NCBI RefSeq assembly: GCF_030867095.1
Contig: NC_081827.1
Coordinates: 23,503,001 to 23,567,000, forward strand
Origin: Alligator mississippiensis
Lineage: Eukaryota; Chordata; Crocodylia; Alligatoridae
Length of the DNA stretch: 64,000 nt
Direction of reading: 5' to 3'
In this document: positions 33,505 through 45,229 of the stretch, piece after piece
Layout of the letters: each line of letters opens with the position of its first letter
How positions within the stretch are numbered: position 1 is the first letter of the stretch
The notes under the pieces: generated by a model
The model's input: the letters and a program-made list of their open reading frames with translations, nothing else
Databases searched by the model: none
Told to the model about the DNA's origin: nothing
Made by a program: the position numbers and the translations under genes

Positions 33505-33849
33505 GTAGGTGCGTGCAGCGCCCGCCCTGCCCTGCCCCGCCCCGCCCACTGCCGCGAGCGCGGGGGTCGCGGGGCCGGGGCCGCTTCTCACTCTCCGCCC
33601 CACTCGCTGCCAGCTCGGGCTTGGCGACACCCCGGGCCCAAGAGTCCGGCGATGCGTGAAACCCCCGCCGCTGGCAGGTCGCAGCAGCTGCATCGCCCGG
33701 CGCCAGGCACCCCGCAGCTGGACCCCGGGCTTCCAGCCGCAGGAGCTCGCTGCTGCGCCCCTGCACCAGCGGTACGGTGCGGCGGGATGTAATGCGCCAT
33801 TGCGTGGATCACACGTTAGAGCCCATTGCACCTTGCCCCGCACGTGTAG

Positions 33850-34860
33850 GGGTGCCCAGGCGTCTCAAACTGGTGATCGGTTTGTTTCCGTGTCGCTTGC
33901 CAGGCCTCGCTTTTCTTCTACCGAGTCCTTCAGAAATAGACATAATCGCCAAGTATAATGTCCTCTGTCCCAGCAGGTCTCAGGCAATCGGGACTCGTAG
34001 TAGACATGCTATCTTTTATTAGATCAAGATCTTTGCGAAAAAAAATTAAAAAAATTAATTTTGACATCAAATGACTTATGCTGATACCACCAGGTATCAG
34101 GAATACCATTTTTTTTTTTCAGAGATTTTTCCAGAATCTTTTGGTTATCAATGAGGTTTTTTAAGTCTTCATGATTAGTATATAAACTATTAATTTATTT
34201 TCTCCCGTATTCTTCGTCACTTTGATTCAGCTTAGAACACAAAAAGCTAGAAATTTCCCCACGTTTTCTTATTTGACATCCTCACCTTACATTGAAGGAG
34301 GGGGATTGGTCTCTCCTAATCTCTTACTGAGAAGGTTAGCCCCCCCCCCCATGAAAGCTGCCCTAGTCCCGTGGCTCCCTTCTCACAGGTATTTGGCCAC
34401 GTTTCATACCACCAAAGCTTTCAGTTGGACGCAGCTCGAGACTGTACAGCCCAGCATTCCCTTCCAGTATGTTCCATCTTCTCTCGGTCACGGGACCAGA
34501 AGGATTTACAGACATATCGTTGGATAGTCTCTCTTCTAAAATCGTAAATCTTTTAAGCTATCTCGTTTCACATGATGTTGAGTCACCGCTGGAACCGGTG
34601 GTTCCAATGTGTATTGTCACTGGTGGAGGCTTGCCAGATGACTTCGTAATCCTGTCCAAACTTGTAGTTATGTCTCGTATTTTTATTCAGGGGAGACAGC
34701 ATGACATCCTGTTGTCCTTGCGTTTCTTCCTGAATTCCCTATCTACTCCTCTTAAAACGGAGCTGTCATTGATGATTGTTTGTGTTCTTGGACTGGTGGA
34801 AGAACCTCTAACGAAGGACAAGTCAAGGAAGGTCACAGCAGTAGTTCCATCATAGTCTAT
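33850..34860. other. TMEM60 intron, left part
   Basis: I find no recognisable repeat or exon. Frames at 34222-34855 have no recognised product. Confidence 0.4.
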
Positions 34861-34864
34861 AACT

Positions 34865-35366
34865 CAGGGGTGGGTAAAATACAGCTTATGCCAAAGGATT
34901 TTATCCAGCCCCCGGCAGGCCCCTAAGGCCCACCCAAACCCAGGCGGGGGGGGCACAGCACAGCACAGCACAGCTGCTGGATTGGGCTTTCTGCCAGTCT
35001 GCCTCACCCACCACTAGTGCCAGAGGAAGTAGGCAGGTGGACTGGCCTGGGACCCCTGCAGGCAGGACGTGCTCAGCCAGGCAGATGGGATGGGGTCGGG
35101 TCATGGGCAGGTAGGGCACAGCAACTGGGAGTGGGATGGGTGGCCAGGACAGGATCATGAGGTGGTGACAGTGCAGGGCCAGGGCCCATCACAGGGGCAT
35201 GAGGGGAATGGATTGCAGCTCTGCCCTGCCCCTGCACAGTCACTACCCCGCAATCCTGGCCCTGGCCACCCATCCCGCTCCTGGACACCGCTCCCCACCC
35301 TGCTGAGCACGCTCTACCAAGTAGTGTCATCACTGCCCCTCCAACCTAAATAATTCCCCAACCCTG
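34865..35366. mobile_element. hAT element, about 500 bp
   Basis: The ends are CAGGGGTGGGTAAAATAC and (inverted) CAGGGTTGGGGAATTATT. The flanks CTATAACT and CTATATAT match at 6 of 8. It is GC-rich inside, with a short CACAG repeat. Confidence 0.8.
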
Positions 35367-35369
35367 CTA

Positions 35370-36565
35370 TATATATGGATAATCACACCTAAAGCAAAAA
35401 ATCAACTCTTCCTTTCTAAACATTCTCCATAAATCCTACTTTTTGGGCAACATATTTATATCCCAAGATTCCCACCTAGCTGTTCCTCCTCACTAACAAG
35501 GGGTGAGTACATACAGACTTCAAGCACTGTTTGCATTCAAAACTCATATGGCCCTTACAAAGAAACATGAAGCAAATGTACCACTTGCTATGTCCGTCTG
35601 CCTCCAGACATCAGATCCTTAGTTTCACCCTCAAAATTTGCATTTGGAGTTCACTTACTCCAGGTTGGGTGCCTATGTTTTGGGGGTGGGAGGTGCCACA
35701 GGATAACACTTTCTTCAAAGAAAAATGGATTTGGGCTCTAACCCCATGTTCTAAGAAGTTTTGCAATATAAACATAGGGTGGAGGTATGACCTGTCAGCA
35801 TATCACTCAGGAATAATGCTTGTTTGGGGTGTGATACATTCCAGCTTCTTCAGACAGTGATGGCTGTAGGGATATGTCGTTTGAGGTGATACATGGAGCA
35901 TATTGTCACAGGAAGTCAAAGCTGGATAATTGATGAGTAATTGTTAACATAAATTTTCCTAAAAATCAGTCACATTTTGCTTAAATGTCAAGTCATGTTG
36001 ATGAATATGGAGCAAACCTCTGCCTTATTGGTTCATTAGCATATAGTTAATTCTGAAGGATATTTCTCAATTGTTTTCAGCATGAATCATTAAGAGTGAT
36101 TAGCCTTCCCATCCCATTTTCTGTTGTTATTATTTACATTTTAAAATACACTGGCCAAGGAAGTGTTTCAGCACGTGTTCCAAGTGGTGTATTTCCTTTA
36201 GTTGTCAGAATGACAATTAGGTTCTTAACAGATGTTTTTGTCATTATACTGCTCTTAGCTATGTGCATTAATAGATGACAGATATTTAAATGCACTACTA
36301 CTATGCTTGTGAAGGATTTGACTAAGAGTGATTTGTTATGTGATTTGTTCTACTTGCATAATATCATGACAGAATTTTCCTATGTTTATCCTAGTCATAA
36401 AGGTACACAATTTTATGTTTATTTGTTCTTAATGTAGTGTAGGTTATAAGAAGAAATCTATTTTCATTTTTGCAGTTTCCTCATATTTGGGTGTAGCAAG
36501 TCTCCAGGGGCTAGGAACCGTAGACATTCATCCAGTTTCTTAAAAAATGCTTTAACATTTGAATT
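35370..36565. other. TMEM60 intron, middle
   Basis: This is AT-rich, with no gene or repeat recognised. Confidence 0.45.
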
Positions 36566-36574
36566 ACAAACTGT

Positions 36575-37373
36575 TAGGGCTATAAAGATTTTCTTGGCCG
36601 TTACTGATGGCTGATATGGCTGGTTAATCATCAGCTAATGCCAATCCAATAACTGATATTTAGAAACAGTGCAAGGCATTTTAAATTACTGACATAAATA
36701 AACCTTTTTTGGTTTGTTTTACATTTAATACACAAATGTGCCTCTTGCCTGCTCCAGCCCTCAACAAGGAAGGGGGTGACCACCTTAGTCCTGTGCACAT
36801 CTCCCCCTCACCCACAGCTCCTACCCACAGCCCCACTCAGCCCATGCTGCTATCCTGGGTGGGGTGGACCCTGTTGCAGACAGTGGAGCCAGGTGTGTTT
36901 GGAGCCCCGGAGCATGCTGCTGCTTCCATGCTGGTGGGCCCTGTGCAGCTGAGCTCCTGTGGCTACTGGGGAGAAGCTGCTTTTGCAAAGGCGCCCAGTG
37001 GAGCAGAATGCCCACGCAGCATCTTACCCTGCCGGGGTGCGGCCCATCTCCATGGCAGCCCCATTGCTCAGACCCCTGCTGCACATGCAGCATTGCCGCG
37101 CAGTGGCAGCAGGAGCCGGTAATGGTCCTTTGTTGTTGAGTACGGCACCCTGTGGTCACTCCCCAGAGCCCCCTCTTCCTCCTGCTGCTTGCTGGGACCC
37201 GTAGTCTGCCATGGGCTTGGGCCAGCAGCAGGGTGCAGGGACTGGGCTACGCTTGCCAGGGTGCTCCAGGCACGTGGCCATAATTATCGGCTGCCATAAA
37301 AAAAGACAGTAGCATCGCTCTTCCTTTTATTGGTGCCAGTCTTGTAGCCAACTGATATATCAGTGCACCCCTA
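36575..37373. mobile_element. hAT element, 799 bp, perfect TSD
   Basis: The exact 8-bp duplication CAAACTGT lies at 36567-36574 and 37374-37381. The ends are TAGGGCTATAAAG and (inverted) TAGGGGTGCACTGATATATC. 'TGGCTGATATGGCTGG' and 'GGCAGCCGATAATTATGG' form degenerate subterminal repeats. The interior is GC-rich with no transposase. Confidence 0.92.
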
Positions 37374-37384
37374 CAAACTGTGCA

Positions 37385-39281
37385 CTGAGCATTTGAAGAA
37401 TGTTTCCACTAGAATACGTGAATGTGCCTGAGGACACTACACCTTTACTTCCTAGTCTGAGGGTTTTCCGAGCCAAAACGACATGGGCATCCCAAAACCC
37501 TTCAAGTTTCAAGTTGTTGGACTTGAACCTGCCCAGGGTATGAAGACTAGAAAGAGTTAAGGAAACAGATTTTAAAAACGGTAAATAGACAAGTCTCTCA
37601 AAGATGTTCAAGAGAGATGGAGGATATTCCAGTCTTCTGTAGAATGGTTTTCTGTACGTGTGTTTGGGCAGAAGGTTAAATTGCATTCTGTCAGAGACCA
37701 GTTATAGTACAAATCTGGTATTTCTTTCTTCCTTGGTATGCATCTACAGACCTATCTATCTCCTCATAGGCTTTTAACTTCCAGTGTGTACATAATTCCC
37801 ACTTATATGAAATATGGGTGTCTATTTAACATTGCCTTAGAGCGAATTTAGAAATCTTTCATAGTAATATGGAATCAGCTAGGAAGCAGAGAACTACCAA
37901 ACGCACAGTGTAGTTTTGTACATAGCAACATGAGGCTAACTTTTCCTGGAAACATAAGCAAGGCGCAAACAGAACAGCAAGTTTAGATCAATACAGGTCC
38001 ATTGGCTTGACAGTGTAGAGAGGTGGTGAGAATCTCCTGTAAAACTGTGTTCTGTATCCCTTCCTGAGAGAATGTAGAACTAGAGCATCCGGAGAAATGG
38101 TGTCTCTGCACTGCAGAGAGAATAGGAGAAGATTTCCTGTCTCTTGGTTAGAGTTCCCTGCTTTTTAGGGCTGAAATCAGAAAGGGGTTGTGAAAATCCC
38201 GCTCTGTCTCTGGCATCAACTATCACTTTTGTCACTTTGAGACTGTGACCTGACACAGAGGAAGTAGATAAGCTGTGTAAGCAGAGAAAGCCGTATGACG
38301 CTGGATCTAATCCACCTCTCACATACACATTTAGAATGATGATAAAAAGTGGTGAATTCCTTAAATGACCTGTTCTTTTCCCTGCGTTGGCACTGTGACC
38401 AGATAAACTTTAACATTAGTGGCACACATGGCACTACTTGCAAGAACTACATATATTGCCCATAGGATCCTGCTCAAGTGGGGTCCTGATCACCAGGTGG
38501 GGCCCTCTAGGCTCCAAGATAGTAAGTAGGCTGCCTTTAACAGTGTATAGGGGCTAGATATCAGTTAGCCAAGTCATCATAAAAATGGTCTTTAACTATT
38601 TTGTTGTTTCCCATTAGATCCTTCAGTCTGCTGCTGTTTAGCTTTCAAGACACTTCAATGTGCTTGTTAATTGTTTTCCACTTTATTCCACTGATTATAA
38701 AAGAGATTGCTCTTGTAGAAAGCGTTTTGGAGAAAAGCATTCATCATAGGTTTCACTGTCAGTGATCAATATAACATTCTTGCGTCATAGTCCTGGAATA
38801 AGTGCTAAGAACAACTAACAACCCTAAAGAATGATTTTAGTCCTTTACAAACCCCAAAACAAAGTAATCGTAATTTTGAAATATATTCATTAAGACAAAC
38901 TGCACAAAAACTCCAAACATGGATAATTTAGAATTAAGGCATTTTGTCATGGAATAAAATGTTCTCTCATTGAAGTGGGATATGAATGAAGAACATGGTA
39001 GTTTGCACAGCTAGCATGCAACACACATTAGGGGTTAAGAATTATGAATCTATTAGGGTTGGGGGGACAGCAGGACCAAAACAGTGATAAGACCAGTATC
39101 ATTGAAATAACAGATGTCTCAAAGAAATACTATAGGTATAGAGTCTACTGTAATAACTAAGGTGACATTGCGAAGGATTTGGACAGCAAGACCAAGAAAG
39201 TAGCCTGTTGCCTTTGAAGTTTTAAGATATTCACTATTCTGTCTACACCATCTCTTGACTGTTTTTTCCCCCCTTTCTTAG
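37385..39281. other. TMEM60 intron, right part
   Basis: I see no repeat or exon. It ends in a strong polypyrimidine tract and TTAG acceptor (AG 39280-39281). Confidence 0.5.
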
Positions 39282-39323
39282 GTTGTTGCTGACAAACAGA
39301 AATTCCCTCTTAAAGCTGTGTAA

Positions 39324-39728
39324 ATGAGAATGTCCCTGGCTCAGAGAGTGCTGCTGACATGGCTTTTCACGTTACTCTTCTTGATCATGTTAGTGTTAAA
39401 ACTGGATGAGAAAGCACCATGGAACTGGTTTCTTATATTTATTCCAGTCTGGATTTTTGATACTATTCTTCTAGTTATGTTAATTGTAAAAATGGCTGGA
39501 CGTTGCAAGTCTGGCTACGACCCACGCAATGGCTCCCAGAACATTAAGAAAAAAGCCTGGTATGTCATTGCAATGCTGCTTAAATTAGCCTTCTGCCTTG
39601 CCCTCTGTGCTAAACTGCAACAATTCACCACCATGAAACTAGCTTACGTATTTATTCCCTTATGGGCCTTGCTCATCGGGGGCATGATTGAGCTTGGATA
39701 TAACATCTTCTACGTACGAAGAGACTAA
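39324..39728 (+). CDS. TMEM60: TMEM60, transmembrane protein 60
   Basis: This complete 134-residue frame (MRMSLAQRVLLTWLF...) matches vertebrate TMEM60 almost throughout by recall. It is a small four-pass membrane protein of unknown biochemical role. Predicted membrane segments are at residues 9-25, 35-55, 78-96 and 107-125. The loop 57-77 is basic (GRCKSGYDPRNGSQNIKKK), and the C-terminus ends YVRRD. The whole frame lies in one exon that begins at the acceptor at 39282 with 42 nt of 5' UTR. A second in-frame ATG at codon 3 could also serve. At 134 residues it is one longer than the human protein as I recall it, through an extra Arg near the C-terminus. It shares a bidirectional promoter with PHTF2 and converges with RSBN1L. 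No defect is visible. Confidence 0.97.
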   Translation: MRMSLAQRVLLTWLFTLLFLIMLVLKLDEKAPWNWFLIFIPVWIFDTILLVMLIVKMAGRCKSGYDPRNGSQNIKKKAWYVIAMLLKLAFCLALCAKLQQFTTMKLAYVFIPLWALLIGGMIELGYNIFYVRRD

Positions 39729-39927
39729 GTTGTTACAACTGTTTTTTTCAAGCCTGTCAGTGAATGCCACCAAAATTACTGGACCATCGTAGTTTGCTTC
39801 AACCTCAAGTTCCATACAAAAAAACTGCAGCTAAGATAATGGTCATAAGTTGTAGAGTTGATCTGGACCAGTCGGGGGACATAAAGTGGATTTGCTCCAT
39901 TTTTTCTATCACAGCCATGTTCATGTA

Positions 39928-39933
39928 AATAAA
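39928..39933 (+). terminator. TMEM60: TMEM60 poly(A) signal
   Basis: AATAAA lies 200 nt after the stop codon. A GT/T-rich stretch follows at 39950, so cleavage is expected near 39950. Confidence 0.8.
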
Positions 39934-39959
39934 GTTACACTTGACTTCACCTTTGTTTC

Positions 39960-41260
39960 TAAATATGATTTACTGGATTTGAAATAGAAATGCATGAGTT
40001 CTATGAAAAGGGATCTAAAACAGTCATCTACTCTAAATGGTGCAGCATGTTGCTTAAGCCCTGGAAGGAAGGGCCGTCTCCCCACTCTATATCCTCTAGT
40101 CAGTCCCAGGAAGCTACTCACAAAGTTTAACGTTAATTTCTTAGGTGTACAGAATTTGCTTTGAGATTCTCCAACAACTGAAGACAAATAAGAGCAAAGG
40201 TGCAGTAAAGTGACTTATACTCCCCACCCCCTTTCCTAAGGATGGTTTTCCTGGACTCTTCAGTATTGCCTTGCCCTTACACAAGCACAAGCAGCCTGAC
40301 CCCTAAATGTAGCTGAAGCAATTTGTTTGGGTGAACTACCCACTGTTTTGCTGGAGTGAGGGAAAGGCTGAATGGATGATCATTAGAAAGGTACAGACGT
40401 TCTAACGAGGATTACCACACTAGCAGATGCAACTAAGACCTTTCTGTCTGCACCCTACATATCTTCTTTGATAGCCTGGGCACAAAGGAAAGAAAAAATG
40501 ATTAAGAAAATCTTCCCAGCCCTCACTCAGGGTAACCAAAGTTTCTATTACGTATTTTAGAGCTCCCTATCAACAGTGTGTGTGTGTGGGGGGGGGGGGG
40601 GGGGGGGGGGGGGCGGAATCAGATGAGTCTTAATTTGTACCTGACAATCCTGAGTTAGCATATCTACCCAAATCCAAGACTACACTGAAATCAAGACTAC
40701 CTACCCAATAATTAGATTTTAGACATGGAAGATTGAGTGTTATAGTTGTCCATGTAAAAACTCAAATTTTGCAGTTGCCTTAAATTAACCACTCCCCCTC
40801 ACCCAAAACACTGACGAGGGAGAAGGGGCTGGAGCCCTGTTCCTTGCCCTACCCCCCCCAGCCTGACCCTCCCAATGCCTGTCCCTGCTGCCACCCTGTG
40901 TCTGTTCCCCTGCCACATGCACCTCCCCACCATGCCTGTGCTCTCCTCCCTCCTGCTGCCTATCTTCTAGGCAGCAGCTGTGGCTCCAGGGCAGTCAGTA
41001 GTGGCCCCAGCCCAGGCTGGCCGTGAAGGGTCAGTGGCAGCCATTTCAGGCCTGGCCAAGTCAGAGCTGACACCAGAGCCTGGGGGGTGAGCGGGGAAGG
41101 CAGAAGCAGCAGCAGGGGGAAGTACAGACCCTGCTATGATCCCCCTCCCCCTATTTCACTAACTAGCTTATTCTTTTATGTTTAAATACATGCCTAGATG
41201 CAGAACAGGCATTCATTTCTAAGCAAAAGAAACAAACCAAAAGTGGTGCAGGCTGCTTGG
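39960..41260. other. Intergenic, unclassified
   Basis: It contains a (TG)n plus 26-G run (40575-40613) and a GC-rich stretch at 40800-41150 that may be a hAT interior, but no ends are visible. Confidence 0.45.
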
Positions 41261-41264
41261 ACAC

Positions 41265-41395
41265 GTTTGGACACTTATCTTGCTGGGATCCTTTGACCCT
41301 AGCTGACTTTCTGCCCTGGGGCAAGGGGCTGGACTCGATCTTCAAGGTCCCTTCCAGCCCTAATGTCTATGAAATCTATGAAACCCCAGCTAGTC
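41265..41395 (+). mobile_element. CR1 3' end
   Basis: GGGGCTGGACTCGATCTTC, AAGGTCCCTTCCAGCCCTAA and TGTCTATGAAATCTATGAA form a CR1 tail of a subfamily different from that at 20094. Confidence 0.85.
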
Positions 41396-41399
41396 AGAT

Positions 41400-44360
41400 A
41401 AAACACCATCACATTAATAAGTTTGCAATCTGCACCACGTCCTTGTCTGTTTGAAAAACTGAAATCCAGCTAGCTAACCCTCAGCCCCCACCCCCAACCT
41501 AGGTTTTATTTAAGGCTTCTGTCAACCCTCAGGTCTAAAATACTCAATGCTATTCCAACTCATATTATAGGCATCTTCAGCTGTTGTTAGCTAAGGAGCA
41601 GGCAGGGAGAAAAGTATGTCCTTTTTAGCCATTGATGAGTACCATCCCCTTCATGATAGTCTTACCTGCCAAGAGGAGAACTATGGTACCCAATGCACGT
41701 GTTGAATTTGTACACAATTCAGCTCATTCCAAGGCCAGATTAAAATCTCACTGAACTGTCAACTGTGGACCTTCACTGGGTCTACTGTCACATACACGTG
41801 GACTCAGAACATGTACTGAGACAGGCAAGCCAGAAATCATGTAGAATCTAGGGTGGGATTTTTATAAATGTTTTAAAAACAAGATTGACTTTTAATTCTA
41901 CTCAAAAGGATGGATGGGAATGAGGAGCAAGTTACTCAGGAGATGGGGGGGCTACCCACCTGCAGAATGAATTCTTTTAAGCTACCCAACCAGATCTAGC
42001 TACACTTGCAGACAGACAATGAAGGTAACCTGAAAATAGTTGAGCACTTGGGCAGTCCCAGCAGCAACTTTATTTAAACCCATCAGCAACTTTATTTACT
42101 AACTTTATCAGAGAGATGGGAAAGGTTGGTTTTGAAATTGCTCCATCTGGCAGAGAGAATGCAATAAATCAGTCTGTGGAAGTCAGAGCTTACAAGAATT
42201 GTGCTTAGTTGCCTAATGGCCAGCTAGTCCCAGAAAAGTTTCTGTGGCTGCATTTAAATAGCCATCAGTATGAAGATTTAAATTGTGACTGAAAGTATTC
42301 TGTCATATATAATGCATATTTGTAATCAAACTGGTAACACAAGCTTGAGCACTGCCATGCACTGAAAGAAATTATTTCTGTTAAAATCATTGTAAAATGG
42401 TCAGGTTCACAAGCTTTGCATATATCTCCAGCTTCTGTTACAATTGTAGAACTGTAATAACTTAATTATTTCTGTTCTTCTCACTCTATAGTATTGCGGG
42501 GGGAGGGGGGGATGCAGGTTTTTAAAAGGCACCCTTTTTCCTCAATAGAAAATAGTTTTCTTGCAACTTGACTTTATATTTAAAACAAGAATTTTCAACT
42601 CCAGGTGCTGCCCAAACCTTTGATAACACCGTGGGAGTAAGTTAAACATCATCATTTCTTTCAGCTCTTAAAAAAAATACCCAAGTTTGATTCTTTTTAA
42701 CTTTTGCAAAAATAACAAAAAAATACTATTTCTTAGAAAAGACCAACCCTTAATACTTTTATATTCTTTTAACACGTAAAACATTTACCTCTAATTAAGC
42801 TTTTTTCTCCTTTCACATAAGTTAAGTTTTTCTGCATGTCTTACTCAGTTTTTCCTAAAAAAAAGTGGGAATAAAAAACAAAACAGATTTTTTTTTTTTT
42901 AAAGTTAAAATGTGCATACGAAAATAGTCTGCTAGCACAGAACAGCAAAGGAGGAATCATCTTATCCCATAATGGCTATCCCACGTTCTCTTGAGGAAAA
43001 TCACTGCAATCCTTTATTACCCCCCTTGTGTTGTAAGACATTTTAAGAACCAAGTTCATCTTGCATTTGATTACAGTAGGGCTGTCCAGGCTGGAGCTTC
43101 TAATTTTGTGGAGAACAATGACCACGTAATAGAAACCTGAGCTATGGTTTTCTTAGAGTCAGGCAATCAAAGCTGCCATCATCATGTGACCATTAAAAAA
43201 AAAAAAAAAATGAGAGCACTTGAGGATATATTCCAGCCACCTTCCCCCAATGGCAGATGGAAGAGAGCTGGTAAAGCTTCAGCTTCATTATTGTCCAGGT
43301 CAGAATGAGATAGTCTCCAATAAAAAAAAGTGTGTGTAGAGTGGATGGACAGTGCAACAGCCTTTCATAGGACTAAGAAAAGATTTCAAAACTAAGCAGG
43401 AAACAAGTGCTACAGCACAACTGAAATTAAAAGTACACAGTGCATTTTATAAACCAATACAGCAAGATGTGCACGCATTTTAGTCTAACAAATGCATTTC
43501 TCAGGTGACAGAAGAACTCAGCTGCATGTTGTGGTGACAGACACAAAGCTTGTGTTATTGCTTACTTAGAAAATGACTTTAACTATCTTGACCCATCCCA
43601 TGTTAGTGTCCAATGCCCAGTTCTAATCACTTAATGTATGCTGTGCTCATTACTCCCCACATGATACCAAGACAGCTTTCACAGCTAGTCACTCTGTCTT
43701 AATGCACCTGAGAAAAGTAGCAATTGCCTTCAAATGCAAGTGCCTGCACAACTCCAAACACTGACGTGTTCATCCAGGTGGATTGCATTCCAAATAATAA
43801 AATATTGCAATCATTTCCTTCAAACATCCCTAAAACAGTAACACATTCATTTGCATTTACACTGATTTACAGAAAGATCTGTGTGCATTTCTACTTCAGG
43901 CTATGTAGATTTAGGATACTTGCAATTAAAATGTCGTCTAATATTATACAAGATGGCTTAATTATTCTGATTTCTGTACCAGCATTTGGTTTTAATAAAT
44001 CAGCTGATTTAAGTGAAGGGGAAATTAATTGGGTACAGAGTTGTATACAAGAATTTTGGATTCTGCAGTTTCCATGGAACCTCTACCAAAACAACTAGCA
44101 AAAGTTGTTTTTATCACCAGTATAGCTCAGAGCCTGCAAACTATCAGAGCTAAGGGGCCCGGGGTAAAAGCAAGGTGATGTACTGAGGGTAGAGCCTACT
44201 GGCACATGACAGGGCTGCATTAAGCTGACTACACCACTTCCTGTGTGGGAGGTTGCATGTGCCAAGTAGTCTTCTGAAGCAGTTTTGTAGCCATCTTAGG
44301 GCGCACGCACCAATGCTGGCTGCGTCGTCTTGGTTGAGGCTGCCTCTATAGTTAGCGCGC
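41400..44360. other. AT-rich intergenic
   Basis: I see no gene. There is a poly-A run near 43195-43210 and a poly-T run near 42890. The stretch 44145-44365 is more GC-rich and unclassified. Confidence 0.5.
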
Positions 44361-44367
44361 AATAGAG

Positions 44368-45224
44368 CGCGCCCTGTCCAAGTTTGCAGATGATACTAAA
44401 TTATGGGGCAAAGTTAACACACCAGAGGGTAGGAAATGGATCCAGGCAGATCTGGACGGGTTGGAAAAATGGACAGAACAAAATAAGATGCAGTTCAACA
44501 AAGACAAATGCAAAGTGCTGCACCTGGGCAACAAGAACCACCAACACAATTATAGGCTGGGGGATGACCTTCTCAGCAGCAGAGCAGCTGAAAGGGATCT
44601 TGGAGTCATAGCTGACTCCAAGATGAACATGAGTCGTCAACGTGACAAAGTGATCAACAAGGCTAACCGCACTTTATCATGCATTAGCAGATGCATGATG
44701 AACACGTGGCATTGGTCAAGCCGCAGCTGGAGTACAGTGTCCAGGTTTGGGCACTGCACTTCAAGAGGGATGCAGAGAATCTTGAGAGGGTTCAGGGGAG
44801 GCCACTCATATGGTCAGAGGCCTGCAGGCAAGGCCCTACAAGGAGAGACTGAGGGACCTAGATCTCTTCAGCCTTTGTAAGAGAAGGCTGAGAGGTGATC
44901 TTGTGGCTGCCTATTAATTCATCAGGGAGGGCAGCAAGGAATAGGAGATGCTCTATTTACTAGAGCACCAACTAGGAACAATGGCCACAAATTGACAGAG
45001 ACCAGATTTAGGTTGGACATTAGAAAGAACTTCACAGTAAGGGGTGCCAGAATCTGGAATGGGCTCCCAAGGGAGGCGGTGCTCTCTTCTACCCTGGGGG
45101 TCTTCAGGAGACTGGACAATCACCTAGCTGGGGTCATCTGACCCCAGCACTCTTTCCTGCCCAGCACAGGGGGTCAGACTCGATGACCTACTGAGGTCCC
45201 TTCCGACCCTAACATCTATGAATA
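44368..45224 (+). mobile_element. CR1 3' portion
   Basis: RT C-terminus: SKFADDTKLWGKVN, MEKWTEQNKMQFNKDKCKVLHLGNKN, ERDLGVIADSKMNMS, then QPQLEYSVQVWALHFKR-like sequence. The tail GGGTCAGACTCGATGACC...ATCTATGAAT is complete. It is 5'-truncated and broken in frame. Confidence 0.92.
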
Positions 45225-45229
45225 TAACA

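Larger units (their letters stand above)
32390..33800. promoter_or_regulatory. CpG island, bidirectional PHTF2/TMEM60 promoter
   Basis: About 1.4 kb is very rich in GC and CpG, unlike the AT-rich surroundings. It contains the PHTF2 first exon on the minus strand and the probable TMEM60 first exon on the plus strand. Three CCAAT boxes (33129, 33245, 33276) lie between the two probable start regions. A CRE-like TGACG is at 33117, and no TATA box is seen. The region 33396-33450 repeats GACGCGA/GACACGA words. The head-to-head arrangement matches the mammalian locus. Confidence 0.8.

Noticed and set aside
32364-33958. Many long overlapping frames on both strands in the CpG island
   Set aside because: They follow from high GC with few stop codons. 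None has a recognisable domain, and the region is better explained as promoter and non-coding first exons.
34222-34855. Two overlapping plus-strand frames in the TMEM60 intron
   Set aside because: There is no recognisable product. They end beside a hAT element and are probably unclassified repeat.
43724-44098. 124-codon plus-strand frame
   Set aside because: It is AT-rich, with no homology recognised and no splice or promoter context; taken as chance.
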